Shown here one piece after another: positions 25,024 to 36,000 of a stretch of DNA of 64,000 nucleotides. How positions within the stretch are numbered: position 1 is the stretch's first letter; the number at the start of each line of letters is the position of its first letter. This DNA comes from Rhynochetos jubatus. Taxonomy: Eukaryota > Chordata > Aves > Eurypygiformes > Rhynochetidae. The notes under the pieces are model-generated. The model was not told the DNA's origin, made no database searches, and saw only the letters and a program-made list of their open reading frames with translations. Made by a program: the position numbers and the translations under genes. The stretch covers positions 10,214,001 to 10,278,000 of the forward strand of contig CM050672.1 in assembly GCA_027574665.1 (NCBI GenBank), given 5' to 3'.

Positions 25024-28000
25024 CTGCCTTTTGGGCTGGAGTTTCTCATGGTTTGAGGCCTGGCTTGCTCCACAACCTGCTCTTGCTATTCTCCCGGATG
25101 TGGGCTGCATTTTCGCTGCCTTTTGGGCTGGAGATTCTCGTGGTTTGAGGCCTGGCTTGCTCCACCCCCTGCTCTTGAGATTCTCCCAGATGTGTTCTGC
25201 ATTTTGGCTGCCTTTTGGACTGGAGCTTCTCGTGGTTTGAGGCCTGGCTTGCTCCACCCCCTGCTCTTGAGTTTCTCCCGGATGTGGGCTGCATTTTTGC
25301 TGCCATTTCGGCTGGAGCTTCTCGTGGTTTGAGGCCTGGCTTGCTCCACCCCCTGCTCTTGAGATTCTCCAAGATTTGGGCTGCATTTTGGCTGCCTTTT
25401 GGGCTGGAGCTTCTCGTGGTTTGAGGCCTGCATTGCTACCACCGCAGCTCTTTATATTCTCCCGGATGTGGCCTGCATTTTGGCTGCCTTTTGGACTGGA
25501 GCTTCTCGAGGTTTGAGGCCTGACTTGCTCCACCCCCTGCTCTTGAGATTCTCCCGGATGTGGGCTGCATTTTGGCTGCCTTTTGGGCTGGAGCTTCTCG
25601 TGGTTTGAGGCCTGGCTTGCTCCACCCCCTGCTCTTGAGATTCTCCCGGATGTGGGCTGCATTTTGGCTGCCTTTTGGGCTGGAGCTTCTCGTGGTTTGA
25701 GGCCTGGCTTGCTCCACCCCCTGCTCTTGAGATTCTCCCGGATGTGGGCTGCATTTTGGCTGATATTTCGGCTGGATCTTCTCGTGGTTTGAGGCCTGGC
25801 TTGCTCTACCCAATGCTCTTGAGATTCTCCTGGATGTGGGCTGCATTTTGGCTGCCTTTTGGGCTGCAGCTTCTCGTGGTTTGAGGCCTGGCTTGCTCCA
25901 CCCCTTGCTATTGAGATTCTCCCGGAGGTGGGCTGCATTTTGGCTGCTTTTTGGGCTGGAGCTTCTCGTGGTTTGAGGCCTGGCTTGCTCCACCCCCTGC
26001 TCTTGATATTCTCCCGGGTGTGGGCTGGATTTTGGCTGCCTTTTGGGCTGGAGCTTCTCATGGTTTGAGGCCTGGCTTGCTCCACCCCCTGCTCTTGAGA
26101 TTCTCCCGGATGTTTGCTGCATTTTGGCTGATTTTTGGGCTGGAGCTTCTCGTGGTTTGAGGCCTGCCTTCCTCCAAGCACTGCTCTTGATATTCTCCTG
26201 GATGTGGGCTGCATTTTTGCTGCCATTTCGGCTGGAGCTTCTCGTGGTTTGAACCCTGCCTTGCTCCATCCCCTGCTCTTGAGATTCTCCCGGATGTGGG
26301 CTGGATTTTGGCTGCCTGTTGGGCTGGAGCTTCTCGTGGTTTGAGGCCTGCCTTCCTCCAAGCACTGCTCTTGAGATTCTCCCGGATGTGGGCTGCATTT
26401 TGGCTGCCTTTTGAACTGGAGCTTCCTGTGGTTTGAGGCCTGCCTTGCTCCACCCCCTGCTCTTGATATTCTCCCGGATGTGTGCTGGATTTTGGCTGCC
26501 TTTTGGGCTGGAGCTTCTCGTGGTTTGAGGCCTGGCTTGCTCCACCCCCTGCTCTTGATATTCTCCCGGATGTTGGATGGATTTTGGCTGCTTTTTGGGC
26601 TGGAGCTTCTCGTGGTTTGAGGCCTGGCTTCCTCCACCCCCTGCTCTTGAGATTCTCCCAGATGTGGGCTGCATTTTGGCTGCCTTTTGGGCTGGAGCTT
26701 CTCATGGTTTGAGGCCTGCCTTGCTCCACCCCCTGCTCTTGAGATTCTCCCGGATGTTGGCTGCATTTTGGCTGCTTTTTGGGCTGGAGCTTCTCAAGGT
26801 TTGAGGCCTGGCTTCCTCCACCCCCTGCTCTTGAGATTCTCCCGGAGGTGGGCTGGATTTTGGCTGCCTTTTGGGCTGGAGCTTCTCGTGGTTTGGGGCA
26901 TGGCTGGCTCCACACCCTGCTCTTGATATTCTCCCAGATGTGGACTGCATTTTGGCTGATTTTTGGGCTGGAGCTTCTCGTGGTTTGAGGCCTGCCTTCC
27001 TCCAAGCCCTGCTATTGATATTCTCCCGGATGTGATCTGCATTTTTGCTGCCATTTCGGCTGGAGCTTCTCGTGGTTTGAACCCTGCCTTGCTCCATCCC
27101 CTGCTCTTGAGATTCTCCCGGATGTGGGCTGGATTTTGGCTGCCTTTTGGGCTGGAGCTTCTCGTGGTTTGAGGCCTGGCTTGCTCCAACCCCAGCTCTT
27201 GATATTCTCCTGCAGGTGGTCTGGATTTTGGCTGCCTTTTGGGCTGGAGCTTCTTGTGGTTTGAGGCTGCCTTGCTCCAACACCTGCTCTTGATATTCTC
27301 CCGGATGTTGGCTGGAGTTTGGCTGCCTTTTGGGCTGGAGCTTCTCATGGTTTGATGCCTGGCTTGCTCCACCCCCTGCTCTTGAGATTATACCGGATGT
27401 GGGCTGCATTTTGGCTGCCTTTTGGGCTGGAGCTTCTCGTGGTTTGAGGCCTGGCTTCCTCCAACCTCTGCTCTTGATATTCTCCTGGATGTGGGCTGCA
27501 TTTTGGCTGCCTTTTGGGCTGGAGCTTATCGCGGTTTGAGGCCTGGCTTGCTCCACCCCCTGCTCTTGAGATTCTCCCGGATGTGGGCTGCATTTTGGCT
27601 GCCTTTTGGGCTGGAGTTTCTCATGGTTTGAGGCCTGGCTTGCTCCACAACCTGCTCTTGCTATTCTCCCGGATGTGGGCTGCATTTTCGCTGCCTTTTG
27701 GGCTGGAGATTCTCGTGGTTTGAGGCCTGGCTTGCTCCACCCCCTGCTCTTGAGATTCTCCCAGATGTGTTCTGCATTTTGGCTGCCTTTTGGACTGGAG
27801 CTTCTCGTGGTTTGAGGCCTGGCTTGCTCCACCCCCTGCTCTTGAGTTTCTCCCGGATGTGGGCTGCATTTTTGCTGCCATTTCGGCTATAGCTTCTCGT
27901 GGTTTGAGGCCTGGCTTGCTCCACCCCCTGCTCTTGAGATTCTCCAAGATTTGGGCTGCATTTTGGCTGCCTTTTGGGCTGGAGCTTCTCGTGGTTTGAG

Positions 28001-28045
28001 GCCTGCATTGCTACCACCGCAGCTCTTTATATTCTCCCGGATGTG
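25024..28045 (-). repeat. Dispersed five-unit duplication
   Basis: About 450 bp at 25,024-25,470 recur at 27,599-28,045 (offset 2,575 bp). Shared rare variants are CTCCACAACCTGCTC, GATGTGTTCTGC, TCTCCAAGATTTGGG and GCTACCACCGCAGCTC. A related stretch at 27,330-27,720 matches 28,158-28,550 at 828 bp (nine units). Together they show overlapping rounds of copying in the last 7 kb of the left arm. Confidence 0.7.
25525..27445 (-). repeat. Partial third copy of the higher-order block
   Basis: This segment matches 21,110-23,030 at an offset of 4,416 bp (48 units). The offset is 4,508 bp between about 26,580 and 27,300, where this copy has one extra unit, and it returns to 4,416 after one unit is lost. 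Shared marks include TACCCAATGCTC, TGGGCTGCAGC, the TTGAACTGGAGCTTCCTG unit, and the 91-bp unit with TTTGAGGCTGCCTTGC (22,750 and 27,258). The paired gain and loss of single units shows small slippage events after the large copy. Confidence 0.82.
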
Positions 28046-28065
28046 GGCTGCATTTTGGCTGCCTT

Positions 28066-30610
28066 TTGGGCTGTAGCTTCTCGTGGTTTGAGGCCTGGAT
28101 TTCTCCAACCCCTGCTCTTGATATTCTCCCGGATGTGGGCTGCATTTTGGCTGCCTTTTGGGCTGGAGATTCTCATGCTTTGAGGCCTGGCTTGCTCCAC
28201 CCCCTGCTCTTGAGATTCTCCCGGATGTGGGCTGCATTTTGGCTGCCTTTTGGGCTGGAGCTTCTCGTGGTTTGAGGCCTGCCTTCCTCCAACCTCTGCT
28301 CTTGATATTCTCCTGGATGTGGGCTGCATTTTGGCTGCCTTTTGGGCTGGAGCTTTTCGCGGTTTGAGGCCTGGCTTGCTCCACCCCCTGCTCTTGAGAT
28401 TCTCCCGGATGTGGGCTGCATTTTGGCTGCCTTTTGGGCTGGAGTTTCTCATGGTTTGAGGCCTGGCTTGCTCCACAACCTGCTGTTGCTATTCTCCCGG
28501 ATGTGGGCTGCATTTTCGCTGCCATTTGGGCTGGAGATTCTCGTGGTTTGAGGCCTGGCTTGCTCCACCCCCTGCTCTTGAGATTCTCCCTTATATGGGC
28601 TGGATTTTGGCTGCCTTTTGGGCTGGAGCTTCTCGTGGTTTGAGGCCTGGTTTCCTCCGCTCCCTGCCCATGATATTCTCCCGGATGTGGGTAGGATTTT
28701 GGCTACCTTTTGGGCTGGAGCTTCTCGTGGTTTGAGGCCTGGCTTGCTCCACCCCTTGCTCTTGAGATTCTCCCGGAGGTGGGCTGCATTTTGGCTGCAT
28801 TTTGGGCTGGAGCTTCTCGTGGTTTGAGGCCTGGCTTGCTCCACCCCCAGCTCTTGATATTCTCCCTTATATGGGCTGGATTTTGGCTGCCTTTTGGGCT
28901 GGAGCTTCTCGTGGTTTGAGGCCTGACTTGCTCCACCCCTTGCTCATAATATTCTCCCAGATGTGCCCTGGATTTTGGCTGCATTTTGGGCTGGAGCTTC
29001 TCGTGGTTTGAGGCCTGCCTTGCTCCATCCCCTGCTCTGGATATACTCCCGGATGTGGGCTGCATTTTGGCTGCCTTTTGGGCTGGAGCTTCTCGTGGTT
29101 TGAGGCCTGCCTTCCTCGAGCCCCTGCTCTTGAGATTCTCCCGGATGTGGGCGGCATTTTGGCTGCCTTTTGAACTGGAGCTTCCTGTGGTTTGAGGCCT
29201 GCCTTGCTCCACCCCCTGCTCTTGATACTCTCCCGGATGTGTGCTGGATTTTGGCTGCCTTTTGGTTTGGAGGTCTCGTGGTTTGAGCCCTGGCTTGCTC
29301 CAGCCCCTGCTCTTGAGATTCTCCCAGATGTGGGCTGGATTTTGGCTGCCTTTTGGGCTGGAGCTTCTCGTGGTTTGAGGCCTGGCTTGCTCCACCAACT
29401 TCTCTTGATATTCTCCCAGATGTGTGCTGGATTATGGCTGCCTTTTGGGCTGGAGCTTCTTGTGGTTTAAGGCCTGGCTTGCTTCACTTTCTGCCCTTGA
29501 TATTCTCCCGGAGGTGGGCTGCATTTTGGCTGCATTTTGGGCTGGAGCTTCTCGTGGTTTGAGGCCTGGCTTGCTCCACCCCCTGCTCTTGATATTCTCC
29601 CGGATGTGGGCTGGATTTTGGCTGCCTTTTCGGCTGGAGCTTCTCGTGGTTTGAGGCCTGGCTTGCTCCACCCCCTGCTCTTGAGATTCTCCCAGATGTG
29701 GGCTGCATTTTGGCTGCCTTTTGGGCTGGAGTTTCTCATGGTTTGAGGCCTGGCTTGCTCCACCCCCTGCTCTTGCTATTCTCCCGGATGTGGGCTGCAT
29801 TTTCGCTGTCGTTTGGGCTGGAGCTTCTCGTGGTTTGAGGCCTGGCTTGCTCCACCCCCTGCTCTTGAGATTCTCCCTTATATGGGCTGGATTTTGGCTG
29901 CCTTTTGGGCTGGAGATTCTCGTGGTTTGAGGCCTGGATTGCTCCAACCTCTGCTCTTTATATTCTCCCGGATGTGGCCTGCATTTTGGCTGCCTTTTGG
30001 ACAGGAGCTTCTCGAGGTTTGAGGCCTGACTTGCTCCACCTCCTGCTCTTGAGATTCTCCTGGATGTGGGCTGCATTTTGGCTGCCTTTTGGGCTGGAGC
30101 TTCTCGTGGTTTGAGGCCTGGATTTCTCCAACCCCTGCTCTTGATATTCTCCCGGATGTGGGCTGCATTTTGGCTGCCTTTTGGGTTGGAGATTCTCATG
30201 CTTTGAGGCCTGGCTTGCTCCACCCCCTGCTCTTGAGATTCTCCCGGATGTGGGCTGCATTTTGGCTGCATTTTGGGCTGGAGCTTCTCGTGGTTTGAGG
30301 CCTGCCTTCCTCCAACCTCTGCTCTTGATATTCTCCTGGATGTGGGCTGCATTTTGGCTGCCTTTTGGGCTGGAGCTTATCGCGGTTTGAGGCCTGGCTT
30401 GCTCCACCCCCTGCTCTTGAGATTCTCCCGGATGTGGGCTGCATTTTGGCTGCCTTTTGGGCTGGAGTTTCTCATGGTTTGAGGCCTGGCTTGCTCCACA
30501 ACCTGCTCTTGCTATTCTCCCGGATGTGGACTGCATTTTCGCTGCATTTTGGGCTGGAGCTTCTCGTGGTTTGAGGCCTGGCTTGCTCCACCCCCTGCTC
30601 TTGAGATTCT
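28066..30610 (-). repeat. Duplicated block, 22-unit spacing
   Basis: Positions 28,066-28,590 recur at 30,089-30,610 with an offset of 2,023 bp. Both carry GATTTCTCCAACCCC, GATTCTCATGCTTTGAGG, the GCGGTTTGAGG unit and CTCCACAACCTGCT. Separately, 24,030-24,220 matches 28,630-28,820, sharing TTTCCTCCGCTCCCTGCCC and GGGTAGGATTTTGGC. Confidence 0.65.
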
Positions 30611-31552
30611 CCCTTATATGGGCTGGATTTTGGCTGCCTTTTGGGCTGGAGCTTCTCGTGGTTTGACTCCTGGTTTCCTCTGCTCCCTGCCCATGATATT
30701 CTCCCGGATGTGGGCTGGATTTTGGCTACCGTTTGGGCTGGAGCTTCTCGTGGTTTGAGGCCTGCATTGCTCCAACCCCAGCTCTTGATATTCTCCTGCA
30801 GGTGGGCTGGATTTTGGCTGACACTTGGGCTGGAAATTCTCATGGTTTGAGGCCTGCCTTGCTCCATCCCCTGCTCTTGAAATTCTCCCGGATGTGGGCT
30901 GGAGTTTAGCTGCCTTTTGGGCTGGAGCTTCTCGTGGTTTGAGGCCTGGCTTGCTCCACCCCCTGCTCATAATATTCTCCCAGATGTGCACTGGATTTCG
31001 GCTGAATTTTGGGCTGGAGATTCTCGTGGTTTGAGGCCTGCCTTGTTCCACCCCCTGCTCTTGATATTCTCCCGGATGTGGGCTGCATTTTGGCTGCCTT
31101 TTGGGCTGGAGCTTCTCGTGGTTTGAGGCCTGGCTTGCTCCACGCCCTGCTCTTGAGATTCTCCCGGATGTGGGCTGCATTTTGGCTGCCTTTTGGGCTG
31201 GAGCTTCTCGTGGTTTGAGGCCTGGCTTCCTCCACCCCCTGCTCTTGAGATTCTCCCGAATGAGGGCTGCATTTTGGCTGCCTTTTGGGCTGGAGCTTCT
31301 CGTGGTTTGAGGCCTGGCTTGCTCCACCCCCTGCTCTTGAGATTCTCCCGGATGTGGGCTGCATTTTGGCTGCGTTTTGGGCTGGAGCTTCTCGTGGTTT
31401 GAGGCCTGGCTTGCTCCACCCCATGCTCTTGAGATTCTCCCGGATGTGGGCTGCATTTTGGCTGCCTTTTGGGCTGGAGCTTCTCGTGGTTTGAGGCCTG
31501 TCTTGCTCCACCCCCTGCTCTTGATATTCTCCCGGTTGTGGGCTGCATTTTG

Positions 31553-31826
31553 GCTGTATTTTGGCTGGAGCTTCTCGTGGTTTGGGGCCTGGCTTGTTCC
31601 ACCCCCTGCTCTTGAGTTTCTCCCGGATGTGGGCTGCATTTTGGCTGTATTTTGGCTTTAGGTTCTCGTGGTTTGGGGCCTGGCTTGTTCCACCCCCTGC
31701 TCTTGAGTTTCTCCCGGATGTGGGCTGCATTTTGGCTGTATTTTGGCTGGAGCTTCTCGTGGTTTGGGGCCTGCCTTGCTCCACCCCCTGCTCTTGAGAT
31801 TCTCCCGCATGTTGGCTGGATTTTGG
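31553..31826 (-). repeat. Three consecutive 91-bp derived units beside the junction
   Basis: Three units share the plus-strand form GCTGTATTTTGGCT in place of GCTGCCTTTTGGGCT, which removes one base. They also carry TTTGGGGCC in place of TTTGAGGCC, and two of them have TTGTTCC and GAGTTTCTCC. The middle unit has a further change near 31,650 (TTTAGGTTCTCG). The set occurs nowhere else in the window that I can see. It ends at the orientation switch, so it appears to be a small private amplification at the end of the left arm. Confidence 0.85.
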
Positions 31827-31891
31827 ATTTGGAGAATCTCAAGAGCAGAGGGTGGAGCAAGGCAGGCCTCAAACCACGAGAAGCTCCAGCC
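31745..31891. repeat. Orientation-switch junction with short inverted repeat
   Basis: Minus-oriented units run up to GGCTGGATTTTGG (ending 31,826). ATTT follows, and plus-oriented sequence starts at GGAGAATCTCAAGAG (31,831). The 15-base CTCTTGAGATTCTCC at 31,791-31,805 is the exact complement of 31,831-31,845, with a 25-nt spacer. The match continues outward for 61 bp (31,745-31,805 against 31,831-31,891) with two mismatches. Both arms share the less common GCAAGGCAGG variant next to the junction. Beyond this first unit the arms do not mirror each other. Any two opposed monomers would match at most positions, so the shared variant is the only extra evidence for a fold-back origin. An assembly join cannot be excluded. 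Confidence 0.9.
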
Positions 31892-33059
31892 CAAAAGGCA
31901 GCCAAAATCCAGCCCACATCTGGGAGAATCTCAAGAGCAGGGGGTGGAGCAAGCCAGGCCTCAAACCACGAGAAGCTCCAGCCCAAAAGGCAGCCAAAAT
32001 GCAGCCCACCTCAGGGAGAATCTCAAGAGCAGGGGGTGGAGCAAGCCAGGCCTCAAACCACGAGAAGCTCACGCTCAAATTACAGCAAAAATCCAGCCCA
32101 ACTCTGGAAGAATATGAAGAGCAGGGGGTGGAGCAAGCCAGGCCTCAAACCATGAGAAGCTCCAGCCCAGAAAGGCAGCCAAAATCCAGCCCACCTCCAG
32201 GAGAATATGAAGAGCACGGGATAGAGCAAGCCAGGCCTGAAACCAGGAGAAGCTCCAGCCCAAAAGGCAGCCAAAATCCAGCCCACATCCAGGAGAATCT
32301 CAAGAGCAGGGGGTGGAGCAAGCCAGGCCTCAAACCACGAGAAGCTCCAGCCCAAAATATAGCCAAAATCCAGCCCACCTCTGGGGGAATATCAAGAGCA
32401 GGGGTTGGAGCAAGCCAGGCCTCAAACCACGAGAACTCCAGCTCAAAATGCAGCCAAAATGCAGCCCACATCCGGGAGAATATCAAGAGCAGGGGGTGGA
32501 GCAAGCCAGGCCTCAAACCACGAGAAGCTCCAGCCCAAAAAGCAGCCAAAATCCAGCCCACATCTGGGAGAATCTCAAGAGCAGGGGGTGGAGCAAGCCA
32601 GGCCTCAAACCACGAGAAGCTCCAGCCCAAAAGGCAGCCAAAATGCAGCCCACATCCGGGAGAATATCAAGAGCAGGGGGTGGAGCAAGCCAGGCCTCAA
32701 ACCACGAGAAGCTCCAGCCCAAAAAGCAGCCAAAATCCAGCCCATCTGCAGGAGAATCTCAAGAGCAGGGGGTGGAGCAAGCCAGGCCTCAAACCACGAC
32801 AAGCTCCAGCCCAAAATGGAGCCAAAATCCAGCCCACATCTGGGAGATTATTAAGAGCAGGGAGTGGAGCAAGCCAGGCCTCAAACCACGAGAAGCTCCA
32901 GCTCAAAATGCAGACAAAATGCAGCCCACATCTGGGAGAATCTGAAGAGCAGGGGGTGGAGCAAGCCAGGCCTCAAACCATGAGAAGATCCAGCCGAAAA
33001 AGCAGCCAAAATCCAGCCCACATCCGGGAGAATCTCAAGAGCAGGGGGTGGAGCAAGCC

Positions 33060-36000
33060 AGGCCTCAAACCACGAGAAGCTCCAGCTCAAAATGCAGCCA
33101 AAATGCAGCCCACCTCCGGGAGAATCTGAAGAGCAGGGGGTGGAGCAAGCCAGGCCTCAAACCATGAGAAGCTCCAGCCCAAAAAGCAGCCAAAATGCAG
33201 CCCATATCCGGGAGAATCTCAAGAGCAGGGGGTGGAGCAAGCCAGGCCTCAAACCACAAGAAGCTCCAGCCCAAAAGGCAGCCAAAATCCAGGCCCCGTC
33301 CGGGAGAATATCAAGAATAGGAAGTGAAGAAAGCCAGGCCTCAAACCAGGAGAAGCTCCAGCCCAAAAGGCAGCCAAAATACAGCGCACATCCGGGAGAA
33401 TCTCAAGAGCAGGGGGTGGAGCAAGCCAGGCCTCAAACCACGAGAAGCTCCAGCCGAAAATGCAGCCATAATTCAGACCACATCCGGGAGAATCTGAAGA
33501 GCAGGGTGTGGAGCAAGCCAGGCCTCAAACCATGAGAAGCTCCAGCCCAAAAAGCAGCCAAAATGCAGCCCACATCCGGGAGAATCTCAAGAGCATGGGG
33601 TGGAGCAAGCCAGGCCTCAAACCACAAGAAGCTCCAGCCCAAAAAGCAGCCAAAATCCAGCCCACCTGCAGGAGAATCTCAAGAGCAGGGGGTGTAGCAA
33701 GCCAGGCCTGAAACCACGAGAAGCTCCAGCCCAAATGGCAGCCAAAATCCAGACCACATCCGGGAGAATCTCAAGAGCAGGGGGTGGAGCAAGCCAGGCC
33801 TCAAACCACGAGAAGCTCCAGCCCAAAATGCAGCCATATTCCAGCCCATATCTGGGAGATTATCAAGAGCAGGGGGTGGAGCAAGCCAGGCCTCAAACCA
33901 CGAGAAGCTCCAGCCCAAAATCCAGCCATAATCCAGCCCACATCTGGGAGAATCTCAAGAGCAGGGGGTGGAGCAAGCCAGGCCTCAAACCACGAGAAGC
34001 TCCAGCCCAAAAGGCAGCCAAAATGCAGGCCACATCCGGGAGAATCTCAAGAGCAGGGGGTGGAGCAAGCCAGGCCTCAAACCACGAGAAGCTCCAGCCG
34101 AAATCAGCCAAAATGCAGCCCACATCCGGGAGAATCTCAAGAGCAGGGGGTGGAGCAAGCCAGGCCTCAAACCACGAGAAGCTCCAGCTCAAAATGCAGC
34201 CAAAATGCAGCCCACCTCCGGGAGAATCTGAAGAGCAGGGGGTGGAGCAAGCCAGGCCTCAAACCATGAGAAGCTCCAGCCCAAAAAGCAGCCAAAATGC
34301 AGCCCATATCCGGGAGAATCTCAAGAGCAGGGGGTGGAGCAAGCCAGGCCTCAAACCACAAGAAGCTCCAGCCCAAAAGGCAGCCAAAATCCAGGCCCCG
34401 TCCGGGAGAATATCAAGAATAGGAAGTGAAGAAAGCCAGGCCTCAAACCAGGAGAAGCTCCAGCCCAAAAGGCAGCCAAAATACAGCGCACATCCGGGAG
34501 AATCTCAAGAGCAGGGGGTGGAGCAAGCCAGGCCTCAAACCACGAGAAGCTCCAGCCGAAAATGCAGCCATAATTCAGACCACATCCGGGAGAATCTGAA
34601 GAGCAGGGGGTGGAGCAAGCCAGGCCTCAAACCATGAGAAGCTCCAGCCCAAAAAGCAGCCAAAATGCAGCCCACATCCGGGAGAATCTCAAGAGCATGG
34701 GGTGGAGCAAGCCAGGCCTCAAACCACGAGAAGCTCCAGCCGAAATCAGCCAAAATGCAGCCCACATCCGGGAGAATCTCAAGAGCAGGGGGTGTAGCAA
34801 GCCAGGCCTGAAACCACGAGAAGCTCCAGCCCAAATGGCAGCCAAAATCCAGACCACATCCGGGAGAATCTCAAGAGCAGGGGGTGGAGCAAGCCAGGCC
34901 TCAAACCACGAGAAGCTCCAGCCCAAAATGCAGCCATATTCCAGCCCATATCTGGGAGATTATCAAGAGCAGGGGGTGGAGCAAGCCAGGCCTCAAACCA
35001 CGAGAAGCTCCAGCCCAAAATCCAGCCATAATCCAGCCCACATCTGGGAGAATCTCAAGAGCAGGGGGTGGAGCAAGCCAGGCCTCAAACCACGAGAAGC
35101 TCCAGCCCAAAAGGCAGCCAAAATGCAGGCCACATCCGGGAGAATCTCAAGAGCAGGGGGTGGAGCAAGCCAGGCCTCAAACCACGAGAAGCTCCAGCCG
35201 AAATCAGCCAAAATGCAGCCCACATCCGGGAGAATCTCAAGAGCAGGGGGTGGAGCAAGCCAGGCCTCAAACCATGAGAAGCTCCAGCCGAAATCAGCCA
35301 AAATGCAGCCCACATCCGGGAGAATATCAAGAGCAGGGGGTGGAGCAAGCCAGGCCTCAAACCATGAGAAGGTCCAGCCCAAAAAGCAGCCAAAATGCAG
35401 CCCAAATCTGGGAGAATCTGAAGAGCAGGGGGTGGAGCAAGCCAGGCCTCAAACCATGAGAAGCTCCAGCCGAAAAAGCAGCCAAAATCCAGCCCACATC
35501 CGGGAGAATCTCAAGAGCAGGGGGTGGAGCAAGCCAGGCCTCAAACCACGAGAAGCTCCAGCCCAAAAGGCAGCCAAAATGCAGCCCACATCTGGGAGAA
35601 TCTGAAGAGCAGGGGGTGGAGCAAGCCAGGCCTCAAACCATGAGAAGCTCCAGCCCAAAAAGCAGCCAAAATGCAGCCCACATCCGGGAGAATCTCAAGA
35701 GCATGGGGTGGAGCAAGCCAGGCCTCAAACCACAAGAAGCTCCAGCCCAAACAGCAGCCAAAATCCAGCCCACCTGCAGGAGAATCTCAAGAGCAGGGGG
35801 TGTAGCAAGCCAGGCCTCAAACCACGAGAAGCTCCAGCCCAAATGGCAGCCAAAATCCAGACCACATCCGGGAGAATCTCAAGAGCAGGGGGTGGAGCAA
35901 GCCAGGCCTCAAACCACGAGAAGCTCCAGCCCAAAATGCAGCCATATTCCAGCCCATATCTGGGAGATTATCAAGAGCAGGGGGTGGAGCAAGCCAGGCC

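Larger units (their letters stand above)
1..31830 (-). repeat. 92-bp satellite array, left arm (minus orientation)
   Basis: About 346 head-to-tail units of 92 bp fill this stretch without interruption. Landmarks such as the StuI-type hexamer AGGCCT, the string CTTCTCGTGGTTTGAGG and CTCTTGAGATTCTC recur every 92 bp. Units differ from the consensus by a few substitutions each. Common paired alleles are GAGATTCTC or GATATTCTC, and GGGCTGCATTTTGG or GGGCTGGATTTTGG. Single-base length variants exist: 91 bp near 4,096, 5,384, 8,885, 22,750 and 29,262, and 93 bp near 10,212, 12,603, 16,565 and 23,929. Read on the minus strand the units have the same polarity as the plus-strand units of the right arm. 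No gene, RNA gene or inserted element is visible. The repeat is certain from sequence; its family and chromosomal location are not known to me. Confidence 0.98.

Noticed and set aside
31000-32700. Large perfect palindrome centred on the switch
   Set aside because: Mirror match holds for only about 61 bp; beyond it the order and type of unit variants differ between arms.
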